NCBI RefSeq assembly: GCF_015354735.1
Contig: NZ_JACEFJ010000008.1
Span: 62,001-126,000 of the forward strand
Direction: 5' to 3'
DNA length: 64,000 bases
From: Pararhodonellum marinum
GTDB lineage: Bacteria; Bacteroidota; Bacteroidia; Cytophagales; Cyclobacteriaceae
Positions 1-7,169 of the stretch are shown piece by piece; the first letter of the stretch is position 1, and each line of letters opens with the position of its first letter. The position numbers were made by a program, and so were the translations under genes. The notes below the pieces were generated by a model. The model was not told the origin of the DNA. It ran no database searches and saw nothing but the letters and a program-made list of their open reading frames with translations.

Positions 1-332
1 TTGACCATATTGAAAGAACTAAAGAAATTTAATTTGATCATTTTATTCAAGTCATCCAAGCTTGTTTCCTCAATTGTTCCCATCCCAAAACCTCCTACCA
101 ACATGGCAATCGCTTCCAATTCTCCATATTGTAAGGTAAATTCTTTGCTGAAAATTTCTACAGCCTTGCTGTCGGTTACATCTACCTCATAGACATCATC
201 AGCCTCTTCTACCTCATCCCCAGAATCAGGCTCAATAAGGGCAATGACCCGGTAACCTTCCCGTTTGAATTTTTCCACCACAGCCGATCCCAAATTTCCC
301 GCAGCTCCTGTTATGATGATATTTCTATCCAT
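1..332 (-). CDS. SDR-family oxidoreductase (partial, runs off the left edge)
   Basis: Reading the minus strand from the ATG at 332 gives an open frame to the window edge, about 110 codons, with no stop. It begins MDRNIIITGAAGNLGSAVVE, a Rossmann nucleotide-binding loop of the TGxxGxxG type typical of short-chain dehydrogenases/reductases. Further on come an acidic residue after the second strand, a DV motif at the third strand, and a segment GGFGMGTIEETSLDD that matches the region after the NNAG-like position. The catalytic Tyr-x-x-x-Lys would lie beyond the window, so activity cannot be judged. The gene is divergent from the MscS gene at 406. The substrate is unknown. Confidence 0.8.
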   Translation of the reverse strand, partial: MDRNIIITGAAGNLGSAVVEKFKREGYRVIALIEPDSGDEVEEADDVYEVDVTDSKAVEIFSKEFTLQYGELEAIAMLVGGFGMGTIEETSLDDLNKMIKLNFFSSFNMV

Positions 333-405
333 GGTTTTCTGTATGTTTGTAAGCAAAAAAGATGTATGTCTGACTTAAAATTAAGATTTATTTTCGTAAA
401 AAGTC

Positions 406-1287
406 ATGGATAACTTGAAAACCCCTCATGCTGTAAAGGAAAACCAGAAAAGAAGCGTTTTTATTTTAAAAATTTTTTTCTATTTCACCCTAATCTTTCT
501 AATGGAATTTTTAGCCAGTGAAAATATCAGGACGCCAACCTTGATGGTTAACTTTTTGAAAGCCACCACTTTTTTTCTTGCAGGAAATATTCTGGTGTCC
601 TTAGGCAGGATCATCACCGTTAGGTTTTACCTGAGAAAAAAGAATGAAAACATCTTTCAGAAAAATTTTGTGTTAGGTATCAATCATATTGCCAACATCA
701 TCAATGTTGGTCTGTTTTTGATCTCTATCATGCTTTTGTTCAACATTGACCCTGTTAATTTTTTCACCAGCATTACCATTGTAGCCGCAGCCATAGCCTT
801 GCTTAGCAAAGATTACATCACCAATATGATCAATGGCTTGATCATCATGTTTTCAGACCAGTTTTCTTTGGGAGACCATATCCGGATCGGTGACCATAAA
901 GGCAAAATCGTAGATGTAACCTTGCTCAATACGGTACTTGTAAATGAAGATGATGACCTGGTTATGATACCCAACACCCTATTTTTAACTTCCCAGGTTT
1001 CCAACCATTCGAGACAGGACTTTAAAAAACTGAGTTTCGAATTTGAATTGAAAATTTCAGGAAAATTTGATTTGTTGGGTCTGGAAGAAAAAGTCAAGGA
1101 AAACCTGAAACCCTTTGATCAACACATTTCCATGGAGACTTTTTCACTCAAAACCATCGCCATCCAAAAAGATAGCTTTAGGCTGAAAATACAATTTGTG
1201 CTCAAAAGCGCTGAAAAGGAACAGGAAAGAGAGATCAAAAGAGCCGTAAATCAATCCTTGATTTTCTTTGCCCGTGAAAACCAATAA
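406..1287 (+). CDS. Small MscS-family mechanosensitive channel
   Basis: This 293-residue protein should form a tension- or osmolarity-gated pore in the inner membrane. Hydrophobic segments lie at about residues 17-36, 46-70, 90-112 and 117-135. The last, rich in Ala/Ile, is the likely pore-lining helix. It is followed by the MscS beta domain at about 150-200, with GDHIRIGDHKGKIVDV and MIPNTLF, which correspond to the family's conserved GD-I-G and PN motifs. The C-terminal region (205-293) is charged alpha/beta. A second, larger MscS homologue lies at 50813-52486. Its 3' end overlaps the next gene by about 20 bp, so the two are probably co-translated. Family assignment is firm; the gating stimulus is not known. 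Confidence 0.88.
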   Translation: MDNLKTPHAVKENQKRSVFILKIFFYFTLIFLMEFLASENIRTPTLMVNFLKATTFFLAGNILVSLGRIITVRFYLRKKNENIFQKNFVLGINHIANIINVGLFLISIMLLFNIDPVNFFTSITIVAAAIALLSKDYITNMINGLIIMFSDQFSLGDHIRIGDHKGKIVDVTLLNTVLVNEDDDLVMIPNTLFLTSQVSNHSRQDFKKLSFEFELKISGKFDLLGLEEKVKENLKPFDQHISMETFSLKTIAIQKDSFRLKIQFVLKSAEKEQEREIKRAVNQSLIFFARENQ

Positions 1288-1615
1288 GGAAAATATCTTT
1301 GACTTGGTCTACCAAGTGGTGAAACTCATTCCGCCTGGAAGGGTCACCTCATATGGTGCCATTGCACAATACATAGGGCTCAAAAGTGGTGCCCGGATGG
1401 TCGGGTATGCCATGAATGCATCCCATGGCCAAACCGGTGTTCCAGCCCATAGGGTGGTCAACAGAAACGGCTTGTTGACGGGCAAACATCATTTTGCTAG
1501 TCCCACAGAAATGCAGGAAAGGCTGGAAAGGGAGGGCTTAGTGATAAAAGAGGATCAAATCCAGGATTTTAAGGTGCATTTCTGGGACCCATCCCTTGAA
1601 TTGGGAATTGATTGA
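1268..1615 (+). CDS. Alkyltransferase-like (ATL) DNA-binding repair protein
   Basis: This protein of about 115 residues is a stand-alone DNA-binding domain of the O6-alkylguanine-DNA methyltransferase family. The PPGRVTSYGAIAQ helix-turn-helix region and the VPAHRVVNRNG loop are clear. In active methyltransferases the loop reads PCHR with a reactive Cys. Here the Cys is Ala, which defines the ATL group: these proteins bind alkylated guanine and hand it to nucleotide-excision repair instead of demethylating it. No in-frame ATG exists near the start (an in-frame TGA lies at 1259-1261), so translation begins at TTG 1268 or GTG 1274, inside the end of the mscS frame. It converges on the symporter gene, 10 bp away. 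Confidence 0.88.
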   Translation: MPVKTNKENIFDLVYQVVKLIPPGRVTSYGAIAQYIGLKSGARMVGYAMNASHGQTGVPAHRVVNRNGLLTGKHHFASPTEMQERLEREGLVIKEDQIQDFKVHFWDPSLELGID

Positions 1616-1625
1616 GCAGGATATT

Positions 1626-3068
1626 TTACTTTTCCCTAATAAGGAAAAGCCCTACAAACATCAGCAATCCATTTAAGATCAGGATTTCAAAACCGAACTT
1701 ATAGCCTCCAAGCAAAACTTCGGAGTTTTTGTCAATTACAAATGCAATTATTGGCGCGGAGAGCGCCAAATAAGGAACCCATTTGTCTTTGACTTTCCAC
1801 TGGGTAAATAACCCAAAGGCATAAAGCCCCAACAATGGTCCATAAGTATATCCTGCGATGATGAATACCGCATTGATCACACTTTGATCATTGATCCAAC
1901 GGAAAACCAAGATCACCAAAAACATCAATGCAGTAAAGGCCAAATGCACTGTTTTCCGAATCCTGGTTTGTCTGGCTCTTTCATAATTTTTTTCAATTTC
2001 AAGAAAATCATAGCAGAAAGAAGTAGTCAAAGCGGTCAAGGTGGAATCTGCACTTGAGTAAGCAGCGGCAGTAATACCAAGGACGAATATGATACCTGCA
2101 AATGCCGAGAAATTCTGTGTGGCCAACATGGGGTATAAATCATCAGACCTAAGGGGTATCTGAATGCCATTGGCTTCTACATATAGGTACAATAAAACAC
2201 CAAGGGCTAAGAAAAACAGATTCACAAAAACCAATATGATGGTAAACCAAAACATGTTTTTCTGTGCCTCACCAAGATTTTTACAGGTCAGGTTTTTCTG
2301 CATCATGTCCTGGTCCAATCCAGTCATGACAATCGTGATAAAAGCGCCTGAAGCAAATTGCTTGAAGAAATTGGTGTTGGAGCGCCAATCCCAGTCAAAT
2401 ATATCAGACCTAGGATCTAAAGAAACTTCTGAAATCATGTCTGTAAAACCCGCAATTCCGAGGTCCTTGGACACCAAATAAATGCTTACACCCACTGCGG
2501 ACAGCATGAAAAAGGTCTGTAAGGTATCTGTCCAAACTACCGTTTTGATGCCTCCCTTATGGGTATAAAGCCAAATCAAGGAGACGGTGATCAAAACTGA
2601 AACCCAGAAAGGGATTCCCCACTGATCAAACAAAATCAGTTGCAGTACGCCAGCCACCAAAAAAACACGCATGGACGAACCAAGTGTCCTTGATAATATG
2701 AAAAAGAAAGCCCCAGTCTTGTAAGACCAAAACCCAAACCTATCTTCCAGAAAAGCATAAATGGAGACGAGATTGAGCCTGTAGTACAAAGGCAGCAAAA
2801 CCTTTGCAATCACCAAATAACCAAGGGTATAACCCAAAACCACCTGAAAGTAATAAAAATTGGTATTGCCAACTTCTCCTGGTACTGAAATAAAAGTGAC
2901 ACCGGAAAGGGAAGCACCGATCATACCGAAAGCCACTAAAAACCAAGGAGATTGCCTATCCCCAGTAAAAAAAGTTTCATCCGTAACTTTTCTGCTTGTC
3001 AACCAAGAAATAACGAACAACAACCCGAAGTAGGTTGTTATCACTATGAGTACGAGATTTGAATCCAT
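1626..3068 (-). CDS. Sodium:solute symporter (SSS family)
   Basis: This 480-residue protein has about 13 hydrophobic segments across its whole length, as expected for an SSS-family Na+-coupled transporter of the inner membrane. Family landmarks are GASLSGVTFISVPG at 51-64 (the unwound first core helix), GGIKTVVWTDTLQ at 172-184, GLDQDMMQKNL at 250-260, and AAYSSADSTLTALTTS at about 336-350, which carries the Ser/Thr residues usually placed at the second sodium site. The length is normal for the family. The substrate (amino acid, sugar, vitamin or organic acid) cannot be read from the sequence. It is transcribed alone, convergent with the ATL gene and divergent from clpS. Confidence 0.9.
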   Translation of the reverse strand: MDSNLVLIVITTYFGLLFVISWLTSRKVTDETFFTGDRQSPWFLVAFGMIGASLSGVTFISVPGEVGNTNFYYFQVVLGYTLGYLVIAKVLLPLYYRLNLVSIYAFLEDRFGFWSYKTGAFFFILSRTLGSSMRVFLVAGVLQLILFDQWGIPFWVSVLITVSLIWLYTHKGGIKTVVWTDTLQTFFMLSAVGVSIYLVSKDLGIAGFTDMISEVSLDPRSDIFDWDWRSNTNFFKQFASGAFITIVMTGLDQDMMQKNLTCKNLGEAQKNMFWFTIILVFVNLFFLALGVLLYLYVEANGIQIPLRSDDLYPMLATQNFSAFAGIIFVLGITAAAYSSADSTLTALTTSFCYDFLEIEKNYERARQTRIRKTVHLAFTALMFLVILVFRWINDQSVINAVFIIAGYTYGPLLGLYAFGLFTQWKVKDKWVPYLALSAPIIAFVIDKNSEVLLGGYKFGFEILILNGLLMFVGLFLIREK

Positions 3069-3109
3069 AGGCTATTTGGCAAAATTTTCGCTAAATTGTT
3101 TATAATTAT

Positions 3110-3117
3110 TAACTTTG
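3110..3117 (+). promoter_or_regulatory. Predicted -7 box of clpS-recR
   Basis: TAACTTTG matches the Bacteroidota -7 consensus TAnnTTTG exactly. A TTCG at 3087-3090 stands 19 nt upstream, a 3-of-4 match to the -33 TTTG. The box ends only 4 nt before the clpS ATG, so the transcript should have almost no leader. Confidence 0.6.
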
Positions 3118-3121
3118 CAAA

Positions 3122-3412
3122 ATGATGGTAACGTTAGGACATACCCAATTTGAAGAAGCTGAATTGCTTGTAGAGGAACTGGTAGATCAAGAGGAGCATG
3201 AGCTTGTGGTGTTCAATGATGATATCAATACTTTTGATCATGTCACCAAAGTGCTCATTAAAGTCTGCAAACATTCCCAAGAACAAGCAGAACAATGTAC
3301 TTTGATCATCCACTACAAAGGCAAATGTGCGGTGAAGAAAGGTACCGCTCGTGATCTAAAGCCCATGTGTCAATCTATTTTGGATGCAGGGATTCAGGCC
3401 GCTGTAGTTTAA
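3122..3412 (+). CDS. clpS: ClpS-like ATP-dependent Clp protease adaptor
   Basis: This 96-residue protein belongs to the ClpS family, which binds destabilising N-terminal residues and delivers substrates to ClpA/ClpC-type unfoldases. The core starts at VVFNDDINTF (29-38), where Asn32-Asp33-Asp34 match the N-degron pocket of characterised ClpS proteins. It continues with VTKVLIKVCKHSQEQAEQ and LIIHYKGKCAVKKG, in which His64 matches the conserved pocket histidine. The N-terminal 28 residues are acidic and variable, as usual. Two ATGs (3122 and 3125) lie side by side and are the only plausible starts. recR follows after 13 bp and is probably co-transcribed. Confidence 0.88.
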   Translation: MMVTLGHTQFEEAELLVEELVDQEEHELVVFNDDINTFDHVTKVLIKVCKHSQEQAEQCTLIIHYKGKCAVKKGTARDLKPMCQSILDAGIQAAVV

Positions 3413-3425
3413 GCTATTTGTTGAA

Positions 3426-4046
3426 GTGAATTTCCCCTCCAAATTAATTGAAGACGCTGTTCATGAAATCAGCCTTCTCCCAGGAATTGGTAAAAAAACA
3501 GCCCTAAGGTTGGTTTTGCATTTATTGAAACAATCCGAGAACCATACCGAGAACCTTACACATGCCCTGAATAAGTTAAGAAAAGAGATTCGGTATTGCG
3601 AGCAATGTCACCATATTTCAGAAACTCAAATCTGTCAGATCTGCACTGGGGTAAAAAGAGACAAATCCATCATCTGTGTAGTAGAAGATATTCCCGATGT
3701 GATGGCCATTGAAAACACTGGGCAGTATAGCGGACTTTATCATGTGTTGGGGGGAATCCTTTCGCCCATACACGGAATAGGCCCCGAACAACTCAAAATT
3801 GACAGTTTGGAAAAAAGAATTTTGGAAACCAATGCTGATCAAAAGGTACGCGAAGTGATCCTGGCCCTACCTTCCACCATGGAGGGAGATACCACTGCTT
3901 TTTACATTACCAGAAAACTCAAACCCCTGAACATCAAGCTAAGTACCATCGCTAGAGGCATTCCCATTGGTGGAGAACTGGAGTTTACCGATGAGGTTAC
4001 CTTGGGAAGAAGTATTCTTACCCGGGTAAATTATTCTTTGGATTGA
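3426..4046 (+). CDS. recR: Recombination protein RecR
   Basis: RecR works with RecO/RecF to load RecA on gapped DNA. The 206-residue protein has the full family layout: a helix-hairpin-helix around LLPGIGKKTALRL (17-29), a C4 zinc site at Cys58, Cys61, Cys70 and Cys73, a Toprim domain from about residue 82 (ICVVEDIPDVMAIE), then the conserved YHVLGG and LSPIHGIGP segments, and a C-terminal Walker-B-like region. The start is GTG at 3426, 13 bp after the clpS stop; the second codon onward reads NFPSKLIEDAVHEIS, which is normal for the family. Confidence 0.95.
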   Translation: MNFPSKLIEDAVHEISLLPGIGKKTALRLVLHLLKQSENHTENLTHALNKLRKEIRYCEQCHHISETQICQICTGVKRDKSIICVVEDIPDVMAIENTGQYSGLYHVLGGILSPIHGIGPEQLKIDSLEKRILETNADQKVREVILALPSTMEGDTTAFYITRKLKPLNIKLSTIARGIPIGGELEFTDEVTLGRSILTRVNYSLD

Positions 4047-4055
4047 TTATTTTTC

Positions 4056-4086
4056 TTTGTGTATTAAAAATGGATTTATATCTTTG
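4056..4086 (+). promoter_or_regulatory. Promoter of tRNA-Ala (TTTG-N19-TATCTTTG)
   Basis: TTTG at 4056-4059 and TATCTTTG at 4079-4086 are separated by exactly 19 nt, a full match to the Bacteroidota sigma-70 promoter. The tRNA begins 11 nt after the -7 box. It lies just after the recR stop. Confidence 0.8.
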
Positions 4087-4094
4087 CAATCCCA

Positions 4095-4174
<80 letters not shown>

Positions 4175-4175
4175 T

Positions 4176-4204
4176 AAGGTTTGCTACAATGCAAACCTTT
4201 TTTT
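4176..4204 (+). terminator. Rho-independent terminator of tRNA-Ala
   Basis: AAGGTTTGC (4176-4184) pairs perfectly with GCAAACCTT (4191-4199) across a 6-nt loop and runs into a T tract to 4204. It starts two bases after the encoded CCA. The rest of the gap to 4364 holds only a 7-bp inverted repeat, CTTTGCG/CGCAAAG (4213-4234), without a T tract. Confidence 0.85.
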
Positions 4205-4364
4205 GTTTTACTCTTTGCGTTAAATAGCGCAAAGCTGACTCATAAAACGTATTTTTAACACCATTCTGACATTCACAAAGAGAAGCTGCCTCCCAAATAA
4301 TTAGAAACGAGGTAGACCTTTATTTGTTGGATTATGATCTTTACATTAAAGTGTGGTCTGTGCT

Positions 4365-5165
4365 TTAATTCAAAAGTGCGAGCCACTTGGAACTGCGCTC
4401 AGCATTAGAATTCCCACCTTTCAGGTAATCTTTAAAAGTTTGCTTTAGTTTTGCTTTGTAATTTTGGTTCACCTTCAAGGGTATCAGGCAAAAAATATCA
4501 TGCTTGGCCAAAAGGCTATTCAAAGCTTGTTGAAAATCCTCAAATTCCTCAACATAATTTGCCCCTTCAAACTTTTCATACTCAAATTTTGGTTCAAAAT
4601 CAAAAAGAGTAGTTTCATTACTCAGGAAGAAATAAACATTTTTTCCATCACAGCCTTTTCTAAAAAACTTAATGCAACCACTACCAGTTCCTACTTCGCA
4701 AATTTCCTCAAAATCAATGTTAAATAGGTAAGTTTCAATGACTCCCTCTAAAATTTCTAAAGTTTCATCTTGTACATTTTCAGAAGAACAATAACTTTTA
4801 CCAGCTTTCTCTATCCTTTTTTTGGCAATTTCTAGCTCGGTATCCAAATGTATCCATTCCGTCCTCAATCCAGCACTTTTAGCTTGGGCTAAGATCGCCA
4901 TCAACCCCTCGTCATAGCCAGAAATACAATATTCCACCACGAGCTGCAACCCATCAAGTAAGGCAAACATGCCTCTTTCTGACAAACTGTTGTAAATGTC
5001 TAACACATGATCTCCCTCTGTCAAGGCATCCGGCCTACAAAAAAGCCTGATGCTTTCCTGTACCATATCAAATATAAAATACCCATCTTGGTCCTGGTAG
5101 TGGTTCCTGATATAGGTGCTTTTCCCACTCCCTACTGCTCCTGTCACAAAAATTATCTTGCTCAT
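4365..5165 (-). CDS. P-loop ATPase/kinase-like protein of unknown role
   Basis: From the ATG at 5165 the protein has 266 residues. A longer frame to 5225 exists, but the inner start puts the first strand (SKIIFVTGAVGSGKST) at the terminus, as usual for small P-loop kinases. Walker A is GAVGSGKST at 9-17. An Asp follows in IFDMV (about 33), and an acidic Glu-rich helix VVEYCISGYDEG (about 77-88) resembles the substrate region of zeta-toxin/gluconate-kinase-like folds; this resemblance is weak and is an inference. The C-terminal half is Cys-containing and not recognised. It lies 102 bp downstream of the 113-aa gene on the same strand, so the two may form one unit. No function is assigned. Confidence 0.6.
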   Translation of the reverse strand: MSKIIFVTGAVGSGKSTYIRNHYQDQDGYFIFDMVQESIRLFCRPDALTEGDHVLDIYNSLSERGMFALLDGLQLVVEYCISGYDEGLMAILAQAKSAGLRTEWIHLDTELEIAKKRIEKAGKSYCSSENVQDETLEILEGVIETYLFNIDFEEICEVGTGSGCIKFFRKGCDGKNVYFFLSNETTLFDFEPKFEYEKFEGANYVEEFEDFQQALNSLLAKHDIFCLIPLKVNQNYKAKLKQTFKDYLKGGNSNAERSSKWLALLN

Positions 5166-5267
5166 GTTATTTACTTTTTTTGTTGAAAACAAATTAACCC
5201 TTTCAATAATTGTGTGCTTAACCATTCAAAACCAAGACTGAATTAACGGTTGAGACACCTGTTGATA

Positions 5268-5609
5268 TCATGCATTTCTTCTAAATATGCTATGATTGGC
5301 ATAATCCCTCATGACTTTCCAAATCTCATGGTATGCTTTTAATTTATCATTTTGATCGGGATGTACAGCAATTTCATTTTTGAAATTTGGGTAGTCTATG
5401 CCTTTGATCATTTTAACCAAAATGTTTGCCATCTCCTGTTTGTTTACCAATACCCTGAAGCGGTAATCAGCGTCTTCGGTTTCAATTATCCTTTGGCTAT
5501 CAAAAAGCGATTGCAAATCGTGTTTGACCCTTGCCCTCACGATAAGTACATCTGCAAGGTCCCAATGCGCTACAACTGAAATAAATCCATTTTTTGATGC
5601 TATCCACAT
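5268..5609 (-). CDS. Conserved hypothetical protein, 113 aa
   Basis: The protein begins MWIASKNGFISVV and contains VRARVKHDLQSLF (24-36), ADYRFRVLV (47-55), IDYPNFKNEIA (71-81) and KLKAYHEIWKVMRDY (89-103). I recognise this pattern as a small soluble family found widely in bacteria (a first-strand MWI-T-xGFxS, a DYRYR strand, and a Y-NFK-xV segment), with no established function that I can name. There is no signal peptide or membrane segment. It is the upstream gene of a possible two-gene unit with the P-loop protein. It could be a nucleic-acid or nucleotide-associated accessory protein, but nothing in the sequence proves this. Confidence 0.65.
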   Translation of the reverse strand: MWIASKNGFISVVAHWDLADVLIVRARVKHDLQSLFDSQRIIETEDADYRFRVLVNKQEMANILVKMIKGIDYPNFKNEIAVHPDQNDKLKAYHEIWKVMRDYANHSIFRRNA

Positions 5610-6050
5610 AATATTAAATGTTGAAAAGTTCTACGGGAATCATAATACCTCAATTTACCAAAAAACGAGTTGTCTAAAAAATTTTTGACACAAGTTGACA
5701 TAATTTAATTCCTGTAGTTAAATTTCCGTTTTGGTTCGCACATAATAAGATAGCCAACCTCAAAAAATTTTCTGGTTAATTCCGCTTATCTTCCTGAAAC
5801 CCAATATTCTACTTCAACCGGCTCGGAAATCCCCCGCCTGTATTCTGGCAGGCCCGCCAATCGTCGGGCAGGCCCGCCTGTCATCGGGCAGGGATGTGCC
5901 TGACATTTCTGTTTGCTGGCGAGTATTATATTAATTTACCATTTTCCTGGCATCATTGCGAAACTAAATTAAAAGTTTCATCTCATCCAAGTTATGTTCT
6001 GGGTGACATAATAGCTTTTAACTGGCTGCTTTAAAAAAAAGGAATATCGA
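5610..6050. other. 441-bp intergenic region containing a GC-rich repeat
   Basis: No open frame of significant size and no RNA fold typical of tRNA were seen. The left half is AT-rich and contains two TTGACA hexamers four bases apart (about 5687-5702). The only marked structure is the triple 20-bp repeat at 5833-5892, annotated separately. I see no terminal inverted repeats or transposase remnants. Confidence 0.5.
5833..5892. repeat. Three tandem 20-bp GC-rich units
   Basis: Three consecutive 20-bp units each start with CCCGCC and end with GGCAGG, with an 8-nt variable centre (TGTATTCT, AATCGTCG, TGTCATCG). Each unit is an imperfect dyad, and neighbouring units can pair with each other. The composition (about 70% G+C) stands out sharply from the AT-rich surroundings. 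It may be a REP-like dispersed element. Confidence 0.8.
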
Positions 6051-7007
6051 CTATTTAAGGTGAATCAAGAACTCAGGTAGGTTTTTGAGGATATCAGCCG
6101 TCATTTTGTTCAGGTCATAAGCATGTTGCCAGCCCCAATCTTTTCTGGCTGGCCCATCATCAATCGTATCCGGCCAGCTATCTGCAATTTGTTGACGAAA
6201 ATCAGGTTCAAAGCTGATGGTGAAATCCGGATAGTGAGCTTTAATGCATTCGTAGATCTCCTGTGGAGAAAAACTAACGGCTGCTAAATTATAGCTCGAC
6301 CTCACTTTTACGTTTTCTTTAGGTGCATGCATCAAGTCTAAGGTAGCTTTGATGGCATCTGGCATATACATCATAGGCAGTAAAGTATCCGCCTTCAAAA
6401 AGCACTTAAAATGTTCTCCTGCAATGGCCTTATGGTAGATGTCTACCGCGTAATCGGTGGTCCCACCACCTGGAAGAGATTTATACCCAATCAAACCCGG
6501 ATACCTCAGGCTCCTTACATCTACTCCGTATTTTTGAAAGTAATATTCACACCACCGTTCTCCCGCCTGTTTGGAAATCCCATAAATCGTATTGGGTTCT
6601 TTAACACAGTATTGGGGTGTGTTTTGTTTAGGAGTATTGGGCCCAAAAACTGCAATAGATGAAGGCCAGTACACTTTATCCAGCTTTTCTAGCCTAGCCA
6701 ATTCCAATACATACAGCAGGCTTTCCATATTTAAATTCCAAGCAAAAAGTGGGTTTTTCTCTCCTGTTGCAGATAAAACCGCAGCCAAATGGTAGATTTG
6801 CTTGACTTGATTGTCTTGAACCAGTTGTTGCAAAGACCGCTTATCCATCACATCCAAAACCTCGTATCTACAATACTCAAATTGGTTAGCTGCTTGGGGA
6901 TTTATATCTGTGGCAATGACTGCCTCCCCCCCGTATTGCTCCACCAAAGCTTTGGTAAGTTCAGAACCAAGCTGTCCGGCAGCGCCTATTATCAGTATTT
7001 TCTCCAT
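6051..7007 (-). CDS. tdh: NAD-dependent L-threonine 3-dehydrogenase (SDR/epimerase type)
   Basis: The enzyme oxidises L-threonine to 2-amino-3-ketobutyrate in the cytosol. The 318-residue protein is an extended SDR: GAAGQLGSE (8-16) binds NAD, HLAAVLSATGEKNP (73-86) follows the fourth strand, and PSSIAVFGP (115-123) with Tyr142-x-x-x-Lys146 (YGISK) form the catalytic site. The RYPGLIGY and PGGGTTDYAVDIYHKA segments are typical of the epimerase-like threonine dehydrogenases and not of UDP-sugar epimerases. The divergent neighbour is kbl, which uses its product, and this supports the assignment. Length is normal. Confidence 0.9.
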   Translation of the reverse strand: MEKILIIGAAGQLGSELTKALVEQYGGEAVIATDINPQAANQFEYCRYEVLDVMDKRSLQQLVQDNQVKQIYHLAAVLSATGEKNPLFAWNLNMESLLYVLELARLEKLDKVYWPSSIAVFGPNTPKQNTPQYCVKEPNTIYGISKQAGERWCEYYFQKYGVDVRSLRYPGLIGYKSLPGGGTTDYAVDIYHKAIAGEHFKCFLKADTLLPMMYMPDAIKATLDLMHAPKENVKVRSSYNLAAVSFSPQEIYECIKAHYPDFTISFEPDFRQQIADSWPDTIDDGPARKDWGWQHAYDLNKMTADILKNLPEFLIHLK

Positions 7008-7055
7008 GTAAATCTCATTTGACTTTTACTGTGCTTCCCCTAGGGGGATTTTCAT

Positions 7056-7085
7056 TATATTTGGGTATGCAATATTGCAAAATTA
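7056..7085. promoter_or_regulatory. Divergent tdh/kbl promoter region with palindrome
   Basis: TATATTTG at 7056-7063 is a plus-strand -7 box for kbl; CAAAATTA at 7078-7085 is the reverse complement of TAATTTTG, a -7 box for tdh. Between them GCAATATTGC (7069-7078) is a perfect 10-bp palindrome, extendable to 7 of 8 pairs per side (7067-7082). It covers the expected kbl transcription start and touches the tdh box. Neither box has a good -33 element. An operator for a shared regulator is inferred. Confidence 0.5.
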
Positions 7086-7169
7086 ACAAATTCAATCAAG
7101 GAAAGTTATTTAATCACATTTAGATTGACTAGCCCTTTTTGTTTGACGATTATTGAAAAACTTTTGACC

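Noticed and set aside
1629-1649. Hairpin CTTTTCC/GGAAAAG as a terminator between the ATL and symporter genes
   Set aside because: It lies inside the last symporter codons and is not followed by a T run on either strand.
4213-4234. Inverted repeat CTTTGCG/CGCAAAG as a second terminator
   Set aside because: Seven perfect pairs but no T tract on either strand; the true tRNA terminator is at 4176-4204.
5685-5705. Two TTGACA hexamers as a -35-type promoter
   Set aside because: The clear promoters in this window follow the TTTG/TAnnTTTG pattern, and no gene starts downstream at a suitable distance.
5833-5892. Possible CRISPR array
   Set aside because: The repeated part is only the 6-bp arms, the variable part is 8 nt, there are three units and no cas gene; the period of 20 bp is far too short for a CRISPR.
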